DNA from: Mortierella alpina
Lineage: Eukaryota > Mortierellomycota > Mortierellomycetes > Mortierellales > Mortierellaceae
NCBI GenBank assembly: GCA_029449245.1
Contig: JANATF010000005.1
Span: forward strand, 744,001 to 808,000
Direction: 5' to 3'
DNA length: 64,000 bases
Each line of letters starts with the position of its first letter. Position 1 is the first letter of the stretch. A program made the translations under genes and the position numbers. The notes beneath the pieces were generated by a model that was not told where the DNA came from, did not search any database, and saw nothing but the letters and a program-made list of their open reading frames with translations. Of this stretch, positions 31,334 to 41,383 are shown in pieces.

Positions 31334-31346
31334 TGGTAGCAAAGGT
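31334..31346 (+). promoter_or_regulatory. tRNA primer-binding site of element C
   Basis: TGGTAGCAAAGGT starts immediately after the LTR. It is complementary to a tRNA 3' end finishing in CTACCA, as expected for an initiator-Met-type primer. Confidence 0.75.
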
Positions 31347-31508
31347 TCCTCGACCACCGACACCCTGACCTCACCTAGCCCCAGACCCTGACCCTGCTCC
31401 CCTACCCGCTTCACCTTGACCCTGACACCCTGAACCCAACACCCTGCCGTCACCCTGCTTACCCCTGACCCCATCGACCTCCTCACTTCGCGCCTCGAAC
31501 GCCTCACG

Positions 31509-32441
31509 ATGGCCGCCTTTGTCTCCCTCTTCGCGACCCCCATCCCCGAGAATGCCACCATGCCAGCAATTAAAATACGACCCCCCGAGCCATACGAGGG
31601 AGAGCGCGATGGCTTCAAGTGCGAAGCCTGGTTAGCCACCCTCCGCCGATACCTCATCGGCGCTCATGTCCCCGTCGCCGAGCGTACCCTGCACTCGGTG
31701 ATGCTCCTCAAAGGGCCGGCCGCTCTCTGGTGGGAAGGCCTACGATTGCCCGACGACACCCATATCGACATCTTCGTCAGCAGCTTCCGCGAAGCCTTTC
31801 GCCCCCGCAACTTCATTGAGTCTGTGCGCGCAGAGCTCCTGCGCATTAAGATGACCTCCACCTTGGCGGAGTATGTCACCAGATTCCGCCGACTTATCGC
31901 GGTACTAACTCCTGAGGGTGCAGGAGGACTCAACGTTGCCGTCGAGGAGTTCGGTCGCACGGTGTTCATGCAAGGGCTCACACCCGAGCTACACCGCATG
32001 ATCTTCGCCAACATGCAGCTAGCGACCGCGAACATCGAGGATGTGATTAACGCTGCAGAATATTACACTAACTTTATCGGCACCAGCTCCTCCTCTGCGA
32101 CCCCCCTCGCCCCACCACGCCACAACCCAATGGCCATGGACATCGACAACATCCAGGTTGTAGTCAACGCCATCATGCAGGCCCAGCAACAACACGGTTA
32201 CCGCCCCCACAACCAGCAACGCCCTCGCCCCAGCAACAACCGTTATAAAAATAGCAACAACCGCAACAACTGGGCGCCCACCCCCCGCTTGACCCCTGCA
32301 GAGCGACAACGCCTCATTGAAACCGGCGGTTGTTTCAGATGCCGCAAGAGCGGACATCAATCGTGGGAAGGTGTTTGCGCCAATTTCATTGAAACCAACG
32401 AGGGCGCTCCTTCGGGAAACGCCCCCAGCGGTCAGGCTTAG
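31509..32441 (+). CDS. Gag of element C
   Basis: 310 residues. The retrotransposon gag core spans about 20-190 (ALWWEGLRLP, FVSSFREAFRP, TLAEYVTRFRRL), followed by an Asn/Gln/Pro-rich linker and a zinc knuckle CFRCRKSGHQSWEGVC. Its last spacing is longer (C-x2-C-x4-H-x6-C) than the regular x4. The preceding leader (31350-31500) is a run of degenerate CCCTGACC repeats. Confidence 0.88.
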   Translation: MAAFVSLFATPIPENATMPAIKIRPPEPYEGERDGFKCEAWLATLRRYLIGAHVPVAERTLHSVMLLKGPAALWWEGLRLPDDTHIDIFVSSFREAFRPRNFIESVRAELLRIKMTSTLAEYVTRFRRLIAVLTPEGAGGLNVAVEEFGRTVFMQGLTPELHRMIFANMQLATANIEDVINAAEYYTNFIGTSSSSATPLAPPRHNPMAMDIDNIQVVVNAIMQAQQQHGYRPHNQQRPRPSNNRYKNSNNRNNWAPTPRLTPAERQRLIETGGCFRCRKSGHQSWEGVCANFIETNEGAPSGNAPSGQA

Positions 32442-32449
32442 TCCAGGAC

Positions 32450-35400
32450 TTGATCGCTGAAGCCCCCTCCCTTTCTCCTCTGGACAAAGGGAGTGAGACC
32501 TGCTCCCAGGCAAGTGTCTGTTCTATTTCTGCAAATAAAATTGCTCCTGAACTGAATGCTTGCCACCTGCCTATGCTCGCTCCCTCACTTGCAAACGAGA
32601 ATGATACTCTGGATACTCACCCCGCCCCCAACCCCGCGCCCCCTGTTGCGAAACTTTGCCATGACCCATCTGTGGTGCTTAGATTGCCTGAGAAGACGGA
32701 CCTGGACCCACTCTCCTCAACCGCGTCTGCACCCGTGCTCACTAAGAGCAAACTGAGACGTATGAACAAGCGTGCTGTCCGGCTGCAGTCCTTCACAGTG
32801 ACTGAGGCTGAGCGCACACTGCTCACATTCATTGGCTCGATCAATGGACACCCTGCACGCATCCTCATCGATGGCGGTGCCGAGGGTAACGTCATCAGCT
32901 CCTCATTTCAAAAACGACATTCGCTCCCTCTCCATTCCCGCAACCCCATCCCCATTGTCCTTCCTGACGGCTCCTCCTCCATCACTCAACACACTGTCCC
33001 CATCACCCTCACCCGCGACAATTACTCCGACAATCTCGACCCCCTCCTCTACCCTCTCAAATCATACGACTTGATCCTCGGGAAGCCATGGCTCACTACA
33101 GTCAACCCTGAAATCAATTGGCGCACCAACGACCTGCACTTCCAGCACCATGGAGGCCACGTTGTCTGGTCATGTCGAGGGTTCGCGCCCTCTTCAATCA
33201 CAGCTAAGTCCGGCGGTCGTCTCCTGAACCACATGCACTTCCACGCCCTCGCTGCACAACCCGGCAACGAAGTGTTTCTTGCATTAGTGAAGACCACCTC
33301 AGCCATCACCCCCTCCACACCGCCCGTTCCTGCTGATGTCCTTCCCATCCTCGACGAGTTTCGTGATGTCTTCCCCACTTCCCTTCCTGACGGTCTCCCA
33401 CCAGACCGAGGCGACGCAATGAAAATCGACACCGACCCCACAGCAGACCCTCCTGTGCGACCAGTCATTCGGCTGTCCATCGCAGAACTGGATGAGCTCA
33501 GGAAGCAGTTGGACGAATTGCTCAAAAAGAAATTCATCAAACCGAGCACATCCCCCTATGGCGCTCCCGTCCTTTTTGTCAAAAAGAAGGACGGCTCCCT
33601 GCGCATGTGTGTGGACTATCGTGGTCTCAACAGGATCACTCGCAAAAACCGACACCCCCTCCCCCGCATCGACGAACTCATCGACCGGTTCAGGGGTGCA
33701 CAGTTTTTCACCAAACTTGATCTTCTTTCTGGTTACCATCAACAACACGTTTATGAACCCCATACCCACAAAACAGCGTTTCGATGTCGTTACGGTCATT
33801 TTGAGTTTAACGTCGTACCATTTGGTTTGACTAACGCTCCCGCCTCATTCTCCAACATGATGCTCAACGTCTTTGACCCCGGCCTTGACAAGTGGGTTGT
33901 CATCTACTTGGACGACATACTCATCTACTCGAAGACGAAGGCTGAACATCTGGAACACCTCATAAAAGCACTGGCCCTACTTAGGAAGCACGGCTTATAC
34001 GCCAAACTTAGCAAGTGTTCATTCATGCAGGAGCAGACGGAGTTCCTAGGCCATGTGATTTCGAAGGACGGGATCCACACCAACGCCGGGCTTGTTCGCG
34101 CCATCCGCGAGTGGCCCCGACCCAGCAAGCAGAAGGATGTACAACAGTTCATTGGACTTGCTCAATTCTACCAGCAGTACATTGACGGATTTGCTGACAT
34201 CGCGTTACCGTTGACTGGACTCTTAGGTGAGGGCGTGCCATTCTCTTGGGATCCTGACAAGGAACACGCCTTCACCGCACTCAAGGACGCCATCAGCAAA
34301 GCACCGGTACTCAGGATCTTTGACCCCGACCTAGCCACCACTGTTGAAGCAGATGCGTCTGGATTCGCTGTTGGAGCCGTGCTTTTTCAGACAGACGAAC
34401 ATGGAGTCTCGAGACCAGAGGCGTTCACATCCAGGAAGATGAATTCTGCAGAGAGGAACTATCCAACACACGAACAGGAGCTGCTGGCTGTCGTTCACGC
34501 GCTGAGGACATGGCGTTATTACCTGGATGGATCACACTTCGTCGTGTACACGGATCACGCCACGCTTCGCCACTTCCCAACGCAGCCCAAGCTGACTCGC
34601 AGACAGGCACGTTGGATGGAGTTGCTGCAGGAGTACGACTTCGACTTCAAGTACAAGCGTGGCGCAGACAACATCGTACCGGACGCCCTCTCCAGACGAC
34701 CAGACCACAAAGACCCAGACCCGGTGGCACTACACTCGTTGGCCGTACAGTTGGACCCAGGATTGAGGCAGCGCCTGATCGATAGTTACCCGGATGATCC
34801 TAAACTCGGTCCTATCTATGAAAGCTGCCTCCAGGGAAGTTGCCCACAGAGATACTCGCTCCATGAGAATCTCTTGTTTGTTGAACGACATGGCATGAAC
34901 CTTGTTTGCATTCCTCAGAAGTCTGACATTCGTCTTTCTCTCTTGCATGACGCTCATGACTCGGCCATAGCAGGACACTTGGGATTTGACAAGACCTATG
35001 ACCAATTGAGACGAACAGCGTATTGGCCAAGGATTGCGCGAGACACAAGGACGTACATCGAGACCTGCGAGAGTTGTCAACGCAACAAGCCCAGTCGCCA
35101 GAGACCAGCAGGACTTCTTCAACCACTTGAGATACCGGATCAACGCTGGGACACTGTGACCATGGACTTCATCGTACAGCTACCAAGGACACCTCGAGGG
35201 TTCGATGCCATCACGGTCTTCGTGGACAAACTCTCCAAGCAAGTCCACTTTGTCGCCAGCAAAACAACCGACACTGCTCCTGACGTCGCGCGGATCTTTT
35301 TTGACAATATTTTCCGGCTGCATGGAATGCCCACCTCCATCGTCTCGGACCGCGACGCCAAGTTCACCAGCCACTTCTGGAAAGAACTTCATCGCCTCAT

Positions 35401-36208
35401 GGATGTCAAGCTCGCAATGTCCACTGCATTCCATCCTCAGACGGACGGCCAGACGGAGAGAGCCAATCAGACGTTGGAGATCATGCTGAGAGCATTCGTG
35501 GACCAACAGCAGACGAACTGGGACCTTCTTTTGACTGCCGCAGAGTTCGCCTACAACAACGCCACCAATGCCACCACAGGATTCTCCCCCTTCTTTCTGA
35601 ACGCCGGCTTCCACCCACGTGTACCAGCATCGCTGCTCCTGCCCCCGACCACACTCGTCCCTACGGTAGAGGCGTTCGTGACGAACCAGCACACCTCCTT
35701 GACCATCGCAAAAGAGGCCATAGCCTTAGCACAGGAACGACAGGCCAAGAATGCTGACACACGGCGCCGAGACCACAAGTTCAAAGTTGGAGATCAGGTG
35801 CTGCTGAACACGGACCACATCACAGTCGCTGCGGATCAAAACCAGCCCTCACGCAAATTGCAGCCTCGCTTCATCGGACCCTACACGTTGCTGGAGCAGC
35901 ACACACCGGTCTCCTTTCGTGTTGAGCTGCCTCCGACGATGAAGATACACGATGTGTTCCACGTGGACCGCTTCCAAGAATATAAACCGTCGCCAGAAGC
36001 CCTCGGACCACGAGCGCCCGCCATGCCTCCACCGGAGATCATTGACGGCGAAGAGGAATACGAGGCTGAAGGCATCCTCGAGTACAGACGCTATCGTCGT
36101 CAGCATCAGTTCCTTATTCTTTGGAAGGGCTACCCTCGCAGCTCCGCCACTTGGGAACCACTCGGCAACCTCTCTCATTGCCTCGAGTTGGTCAACGACC
36201 AATTTTAA
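32450..36208 (+). CDS. Pol polyprotein of element C
   Basis: About 1252 residues in the -1 frame relative to gag. After a Pro/Leu-rich spacer comes a retropepsin-like domain with ILIDGGAEGNVIS (active-site triplet D-G-G), then reverse transcriptase (KKKDGSLRMCVDYRG, IYLDDILIYS), RNase H (YTDHATLRHF), integrase (GHLGFDKT...CESCQRNK, D-D-E, GQTERANQ) and a chromodomain (YEAEGILEYR...LWKGYPRSSATWEP). The stop codon overlaps the polypurine tract. The frame is intact. Confidence 0.92.
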   Translation: MIAEAPSLSPLDKGSETCSQASVCSISANKIAPELNACHLPMLAPSLANENDTLDTHPAPNPAPPVAKLCHDPSVVLRLPEKTDLDPLSSTASAPVLTKSKLRRMNKRAVRLQSFTVTEAERTLLTFIGSINGHPARILIDGGAEGNVISSSFQKRHSLPLHSRNPIPIVLPDGSSSITQHTVPITLTRDNYSDNLDPLLYPLKSYDLILGKPWLTTVNPEINWRTNDLHFQHHGGHVVWSCRGFAPSSITAKSGGRLLNHMHFHALAAQPGNEVFLALVKTTSAITPSTPPVPADVLPILDEFRDVFPTSLPDGLPPDRGDAMKIDTDPTADPPVRPVIRLSIAELDELRKQLDELLKKKFIKPSTSPYGAPVLFVKKKDGSLRMCVDYRGLNRITRKNRHPLPRIDELIDRFRGAQFFTKLDLLSGYHQQHVYEPHTHKTAFRCRYGHFEFNVVPFGLTNAPASFSNMMLNVFDPGLDKWVVIYLDDILIYSKTKAEHLEHLIKALALLRKHGLYAKLSKCSFMQEQTEFLGHVISKDGIHTNAGLVRAIREWPRPSKQKDVQQFIGLAQFYQQYIDGFADIALPLTGLLGEGVPFSWDPDKEHAFTALKDAISKAPVLRIFDPDLATTVEADASGFAVGAVLFQTDEHGVSRPEAFTSRKMNSAERNYPTHEQELLAVVHALRTWRYYLDGSHFVVYTDHATLRHFPTQPKLTRRQARWMELLQEYDFDFKYKRGADNIVPDALSRRPDHKDPDPVALHSLAVQLDPGLRQRLIDSYPDDPKLGPIYESCLQGSCPQRYSLHENLLFVERHGMNLVCIPQKSDIRLSLLHDAHDSAIAGHLGFDKTYDQLRRTAYWPRIARDTRTYIETCESCQRNKPSRQRPAGLLQPLEIPDQRWDTVTMDFIVQLPRTPRGFDAITVFVDKLSKQVHFVASKTTDTAPDVARIFFDNIFRLHGMPTSIVSDRDAKFTSHFWKELHRLMDVKLAMSTAFHPQTDGQTERANQTLEIMLRAFVDQQQTNWDLLLTAAEFAYNNATNATTGFSPFFLNAGFHPRVPASLLLPPTTLVPTVEAFVTNQHTSLTIAKEAIALAQERQAKNADTRRRDHKFKVGDQVLLNTDHITVAADQNQPSRKLQPRFIGPYTLLEQHTPVSFRVELPPTMKIHDVFHVDRFQEYKPSPEALGPRAPAMPPPEIIDGEEEYEAEGILEYRRYRRQHQFLILWKGYPRSSATWEPLGNLSHCLELVNDQF

Positions 36209-36218
36209 AAGGGGAAGG
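36205..36218 (+). promoter_or_regulatory. Polypurine tract of element C
   Basis: AAAAGGGGAAGG abuts the 3' LTR and overlaps the pol stop codon TAA. Confidence 0.75.
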
Positions 36219-36318
36219 TGTAACAGTAGTGCCCAGTCACAACGAGTATATAGAGTAGGGTAGTACGATACTTGCAAATACAACTCTTTTCCAGCTATTA
36301 GACCTGACCCCTGCTACA
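36219..36318 (+). repeat. 3' LTR of element C
   Basis: 100 bp, identical as read to 31234-31333. Confidence 0.93.
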
Positions 36319-37666
36319 TGGTCACTCGCCTCATTATCCAACTGTTGTAATTCGGTGTCGAAAGTGCCATCGAGTTGAATCCAGTCATCCAAGAACGCCC
36401 TTTCTCGGAGATCTTTGCTCTCCTGCTGATTGAGCGATCTGAGAAGATCGTGAGGGTCGCTTTCCGGCTGAACATGTTTGAGTGTACGCAGTTAGTATTA
36501 CTAATACAATACACACTATAGTACGTGATCATGCAGTTTGAAGACGGGTGCACGTAGATTACTTTGAACAGCTCTGTGAGAAAGCCAAGGTACCTGAAAC
36601 GATGATAATCCATGTTATCGAAATCATGGCTACGACTGAAGCCGTCCTCCTGCACAATGTCTTTTTCAATGGCGAGGGCAGCAAGTATACCGCATGAGCC
36701 GCCATCGGTCTGTTTTCTGACAGGAAATTTGGTTACCCCACCCTTCCACAAACCGAATTCTTCCTCGCCTAGGCATCTCCTCAGCCAGGTACGAATAACG
36801 GACAGACTGTCCTCGGGTACAGGCCTCCCAAGAGAGTCTCCAATCGCGATCTTCTTCGCCTCGAAATCGACTGAGAACGCACCCCAATGGTCGGTCATGT
36901 GCAGAAAGCCATAGGCTTTCTTATAATATCCCGCTTCAATGGCTTCCTTCTCAGACTCCCAGTCATGAGCATCGATCCTCGACTTGTGATGTTCTGGGTT
37001 ACTCAGTAATTGCTTCCAGTACCAAAACTGTGGTCCGGATATAAAGAGATAGCCCGGTGAGTGATCTCTGAATCTGTGTTGAAATAAGGAGAGAAGTCCT
37101 TCCATACAACTATCACTGAGCCACTACTGCTTCGCAAACAAGAGAGCCTCGCTCAAGGGCATCCTAACGCTGGTCACGCCAAATAGGTAGAAAGTCTTGT
37201 TCGAGCTGCAACTTTCCAGCAGAGGCCTGAATGCAGCCTCAAAGCCAGCCGGTGCAGAATTTCGCAGCCATCCGTCCATGAGTTTGAGCCGACGCATGAA
37301 GTCTATGGTGCCGATGACTTCCCACATCGCACAAGTTGCAGTGATATCAAACCCTACAGCTCCAGCTATTATCCAGTACTTGGACGTGGCACCATCAGTT
37401 GGAGCATTTCCCACATCTCGGAACGCTTCTGCCGTTGGGATGTGCGAAAGCTTGTGGAAGTCGCAGGGGTTATAAAATTTGGCAGGCTTCCTCTCAGATA
37501 GCGACATTCTACTGGTGGATTGGGGGAGAGGGCCTGTCCAGGACAGCAACTCTGCACACGTCTTGTCATCAAGCCATTTCTGACCAAAAACAATAATTTC
37601 GGTAGATTCGGTGGAAGCGGAGGTAGGATGAGGTTCGTCATCGATGATGATCGCGTTGTTCGCCAT
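36319..37666 (-). pseudogene. MULE2 N-terminal part: unknown domain, Ulp1/C48 protease, acidic segment
   Basis: Exons 37666-37128, 37073-36563 and 36467-36319 (cut by element C); the introns of 54 and 95 nt have GT/AG ends, the second with a TACTAAC branch site. Exon 1 (about 180 residues) is not recognised. Exon 2 is a C48 Ulp1-like cysteine protease: His-Trp in TDHWGAFSVD, Asp in AIGDSLGRP, and Gln...Cys in KQTDGGSCGI, so the full catalytic set is present. Ulp1 modules remove SUMO or related modifiers, and in plants some MULEs carry them. Start chosen at the ATG of MANNAIIIDD, since upstream codons are unconserved. Confidence 0.72.
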
Positions 37667-38139
37667 TGTGCAAGTGACAGTTGCTTCAATTGAATAGTAA
37701 AGATGTTGAGCGATTAGACATACTGGAGTAATTGTGGCAGGACCTGTTAACTCCAAGTGGCAAGCTTCAATACCTTAGAGGATCGATGTGTATTACAAGA
37801 TGAGATCAAAGCTGGGTAATGAAGTCAAGCGGGATGTGCAGTGATTGCTCGACGAAGTTTGCAAAAAAAAAGTAATATTTTTTCAATCAACCTTTCTGTC
37901 CGAAAAGTTCCTGGCACCGCGACTTGGATCATGAAAGGAACCCTCAAGTTACGGTCTTACACAACGATTCAGGGGCTGAATCACGAATGTCAAATTGACT
38001 GCTTGTAAAGTTGTGAAACGAAGAGTTACAATCTTCGTTTACATATGTGAGTGTTACGTGCTGAGACTACCAGGTTCTAGAGAGTGTACCTCTTCATCAG
38101 AAACTACTTTCATTCTCGTCAAAGTTCGTCGTGCGTAGT
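37667..38139. other. Upstream region of MULE2 gene
   Basis: No gene recognised. AT-rich, with A and T runs near 37863-37882. It would contain the MULE2 promoter and perhaps its terminal repeat, but no inverted partner was found near 22.1 kb. Confidence 0.4.
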
Positions 38140-38575
38140 AGGGTTTCTGATCGGCTGGATCGGATCGTATTTGAGGCTGTCGAAGTACGATCCGAAAATA
38201 CTAGGGCATATACGATACGATACGCCATACGAAAGTTCGTATGGGGAGAAGAAAAAAAGCCGATCGGATCGGCTTGATATTGTGTTCGTATGGACTTCGG
38301 ATCGTATGCTGATCGTATCGCTTCCGTTATTTTTCGGATCGTATGCTGTTCGTATAGGTTCGTATGGCAGTCGGATCGTATGCAGATCGTCTTAGAGGTT
38401 CGTATGGCGGTCGGTTCGTATGGGACTTCGGCTAATCCGATTTTCGGATCGTATTTTATGTAGAACAACCGAAGCCGATACGAAAACCTGTCGGATCGTA
38501 TGGAGCCTCTATCCCATACGAATGAATGGCATTCGGATCGGATCGTACTTCGTATTTCGGCTCAACGCCGAAACC
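38140..38575. repeat. Degenerate array of CGGATCGTATG / TTCGTATGG motifs on both strands
   Basis: About fifteen variants of (T)CGGATCGTAT(G) and TTCGTATGG occur within 440 bases, some inverted (CATACGAA, ATACGATCCGAA). Spacing is irregular, so this is not a simple tandem satellite. Short frames crossing it are repeat artefacts. Confidence 0.7.
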
Positions 38576-38844
38576 CTAGTGCGTAGAAGAGATAACCTAT
38601 GCCTATAAAAGAGTCCTGCCTAGGCACGTAAATATCAAACACCCTCCGTCTCTTGTACGTTTTGAGGAGTTAGCGACACGACGAAAGAGAGGGCATTTAT
38701 TGCAGACAACAGGGGAGGGACTTTTATAGACCCCTGGGAACCGGACTCCTGGTGGCTGTGTCGTGACACTAACAGATCTAAGTACGATTGGCGTGTATTG
38801 TTGGCAGTATGCCACACGTTTCACTGAGTACATAACATGCAAGG
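38576..38844. other. Unassigned segment before the solo LTR
   Basis: No gene seen. It contains TCCTGCCTAGGCAC, also present near 22275, and CCACACGTTTCAC, which resembles the end of the R repeat units, so it may be an old element remnant. Confidence 0.35.
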
Positions 38845-39078
38845 TGCAACAATATAGTCTAGCACTACTGTATAGTAGTATCCACATATCCACATGGCAG
38901 TAGCAGGCAGCACTCACCGATAATACTGCGCTGTCGATCAAGATGCCTTTCTGTACAACCAATCGAGCACAGACACTAGATCTGGTACTAATTCTGCATT
39001 GTATATATGGCCCTAATCCTCACCCCAATAATCAGGCAGACGTTGCCTTCCGTATTAAATATCATATCACCCTATGCA
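38845..39078 (+). repeat. Solo LTR of the element D family
   Basis: 234 bp, TGCAACAATATAG...CCCTATGCA, flanked by the 5-bp duplication CAAGG at 38840-38844 and 39079-39083. It is clearly similar to the 243-bp LTRs of element D, with many substitutions and in the opposite orientation to D, so it is an older insertion reduced by LTR recombination. Confidence 0.82.
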
Positions 39079-39132
39079 CAAGGCTTGTCTTTGGTTTTCA
39101 ATACATGTACTACATAACACCGTGGCCCATGG

Positions 39133-39616
39133 TGTGCAATATTCACCAGAGTCCAGTAGTAAGTACACAGAGATACGAACGCGTCTACTATCGTAGACTC
39201 CTTAACAAAGACCAACGAGTCCAATCAAAACAGTGAAAGTGCTTGCCTAGAAGATACAAAATGTCATATCTAGAAGCTTGGCTCCAGGTACCAATCATGG
39301 ACCTTCGCCAGCACGAACTACATGAACCAGAAAGATGTTCCTGGTCCGGATCAGTCATCCGGTACCCATGCTATGTAGTATTGGCGTAACGTCTAATGAA
39401 TTAGGATCATGGCCAATCATTCAGAAGCTAGGACACGCGCCAGGCTATAGCCTTCCGCTATCCATCTCTTGGCAATGACTCCTTCACCTATCTATTTACC
39501 CAACATTACATCTCTGTAGTAACAATAAACATGTATAAATACCGGTGTGTGGTCAGTGTGGACCGACATCTTTTTCTCACTTACTTTCCTACCATAAAAC
39601 TTGCCTACACGTTTCA
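39133..39616 (+). repeat. LTR-like dispersed unit R3 (possible solo LTR)
   Basis: 484 bp with TG...CA ends (TGTGCAATATTC ... ACACGTTTCA) flanked by CATGG at 39128-39132 and 39617-39621. It contains a TATA-like TGTATAAATA near 39532 and the palindrome GTCTACTATCGTAGAC near 39186. It is related to R1 and R2. R1 shares some 30 bases further upstream, so the left boundary is not certain. Confidence 0.55.
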
Positions 39617-39820
39617 CATGGTATCTAGTGACACCTACGTATTGGCCATGCCAGAATTAGGCAGTCTATTATGGGTTGTGAATCTGGTCAACTGCCACTT
39701 GAATTTTCAGCGCGAGCTTCCGAATGTGGTGCTGGTTAAATAGTCCACAGTCCTTTGAGCATAGGAAATCATACTCACATAGTAGCCATCACTCGTCTTC
39801 CACACACGCCACATTGTGTC

Positions 39821-41115
39821 ATGTCTCTTATTTTCAACTTTACTTCAGAATGGTTCAAGGATCAGACTGGCATTGACTTGATTCAACACCTCCCTGACAT
39901 GCCCAAGTTCAATGTCAATGATGGCTCAGACGCCGCTGTCGTCACAGAAAGAAGTCCCGCATTTTCAAGTGGTAATGCAATTGGTAAGGATGAGCTACCA
40001 GCAGTGAGAGTGCTGCCAGCATTCTCCAGAATCCGACAAGTGCTGGCCAGGGATGATGTGAAAAGTCGGCCTGATGATTATTTGGTCGAGTTTCCGGGGG
40101 TGGGGATATTCGAACCATATATCTTAACCTTTATCGCACAAGTGAGTAATGCTGTTTTACGATTCGTTTGCATCAGTGTATGACTGCAATGAAGGCACAG
40201 GCGTTAACAATGCTCATTATGATGCGTTTTACTTCTAACTTACCAACTTACTGTTCATGTTCAAACCAGTATCATTTTTGCAAATGTTTTGCAGAGGTCG
40301 TGCAAGCAGCAGCACATTGGTTTGAGACCGCTGTCGCCGAAAAGGACATCGGTTTTTCCAAGTGGTTCTTGTACATACTATACCACCAGCCCAAGTTGTG
40401 GCAAACACTGTTCTTTACGGATTATAGCATGGACGACGATGCTGACATTAGCAGCGTCTTGTCAGTTTGTGCCAGTAATAAGCCGAACTATCACGCAGTG
40501 CAGAACCTCTTAGCTTTTTTCCAAAGATGCTATGGCGACGCCGGTCGCAACTTGTTCATCGAGTCGTCCCTTCTGATGACCTTTGGGTACACGTTTGGAC
40601 AAGGGCATGTCGAGAGTGGCCGCGCTGATATACTTTTCACAGTCATCGACATGGTCGATTACTGGTGTGTTGTACGTTTTGATATACAAAACCACCACAT
40701 TTCCTGCGGAGACTCTCTCGGACACGAAGCGCCGCTAGATAAGATAAGAGCAATCGTCGAGTGGCTCGCACCGTTGACAGGAGGCATGGAGGTATGGGAC
40801 TTAGGTGAAGGAGCCATTGGAGAATTTCAAGTCCCTCGACTGGGCCGTAGCGCAGGATCTTCTGGCGTGGAGGCTTTGGCTGCTATCGAACAGGCGATCA
40901 ATCCATTCTTCAACATTATGGAGACGTACCGCACTGCTGAAGACCGGCGAATGCGGTTTCTGCGCATCATGACCGGATACGTCAAGGTATAGCTATAAGG
41001 ATGCTGACTGTATTCGGATATGGAATATTCAAACAGCTACTACATTCTCACCACTTTCTCCTTGTATAACAGATAGAGGAAGATGATGTCGTTAAGGCAT
41101 ACCGACGACATGTTT
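39821..41115 (+). pseudogene. Ulp1-like gene lacking catalytic residues, truncated by element D
   Basis: Exons 39821-40141, 40297-40986 and 41073-41115 (cut), with GTGAGT and GTATAG donors. The first two exons resemble the N-terminal part of MULE2 in layout: an unknown domain, then an Ulp1/C48-like module. Here the catalytic His-Trp reads DYWCVVRFD and the Cys motif reads RSAGSSGVEAL, so His and Cys are both replaced (Tyr and Ser), while GDSLGHE keeps the Asp. It is probably the head of another MULE of this type. The third exon is interrupted at 41115 by the LTR of D, and no continuation is found beyond D's other end. Confidence 0.6.
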
Positions 41116-41358
41116 TGCAACAAGAGGAGGTCAGGGTGTGTGGGGTTATATGATGTTTAATAAGGAAGGCAAAGTCTGCCTGATTATTGGGGTGAGGGTA
41201 AGGACTATATATACAAATGTAGAAGTAGTGCCTGATCAAGTGTCTGCGCTCCATTGATAGTAGAGAAAGGTATCTTGATCGACAGCGCAGTATTATCGGT
41301 GAGTGCTTCCTGCTACTGCCATGTGGATACTACTATACAGTAGTGCTATACTGTTGCA
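41116..41358 (-). repeat. 3' LTR of element D
   Basis: 243 bp; differs from the partner at about three sites (for example ATGTTTAA versus ATATTTAA). Confidence 0.92.
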
Positions 41359-41383
41359 TCCTTCCCGTCCTGAAAAAAAAATC

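Larger units (their letters stand above)
31234..36318 (+). mobile_element. LTR retrotransposon C (Ty3/gypsy chromovirus)
   Basis: It has identical 100-bp LTRs (31234-31333, 36219-36318; TGTAACAG...CTGCTACA) and the target duplication TGGTC at 31229-31233 and 36319-36323. The primer site TGGTAGCAAAGG directly follows the 5' LTR, and the polypurine tract AAAAGGGGAAGG directly precedes the 3' LTR. It carries intact gag and pol on the plus strand. Element H (right edge) and fragment F belong to the same family. Confidence 0.95.
22279..37666 (-). mobile_element. MULE2: large FAR1-type MULE with Ulp1 protease, interrupted by LTR elements B and C
   Basis: Removing B (24821-30427) and C (31234-36318), each with one copy of its 5-bp target duplication, leaves one minus-strand gene. 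Its order is Ulp1/C48 protease, acidic linker, FAR1 DNA-binding domain, MULE DDE transposase, SWIM finger, basic linker and CxGC...HxxxxC finger. Terminal repeats were not identified, so the stated limits are those of the coding sequence. Both insertions are in exons, so the gene cannot make full-length protein now. Confidence 0.72.

Noticed and set aside
38097-38468. 123-codon open frame over the CGGATCGTATG array
   Set aside because: The translation is only a readout of the repeated motifs.
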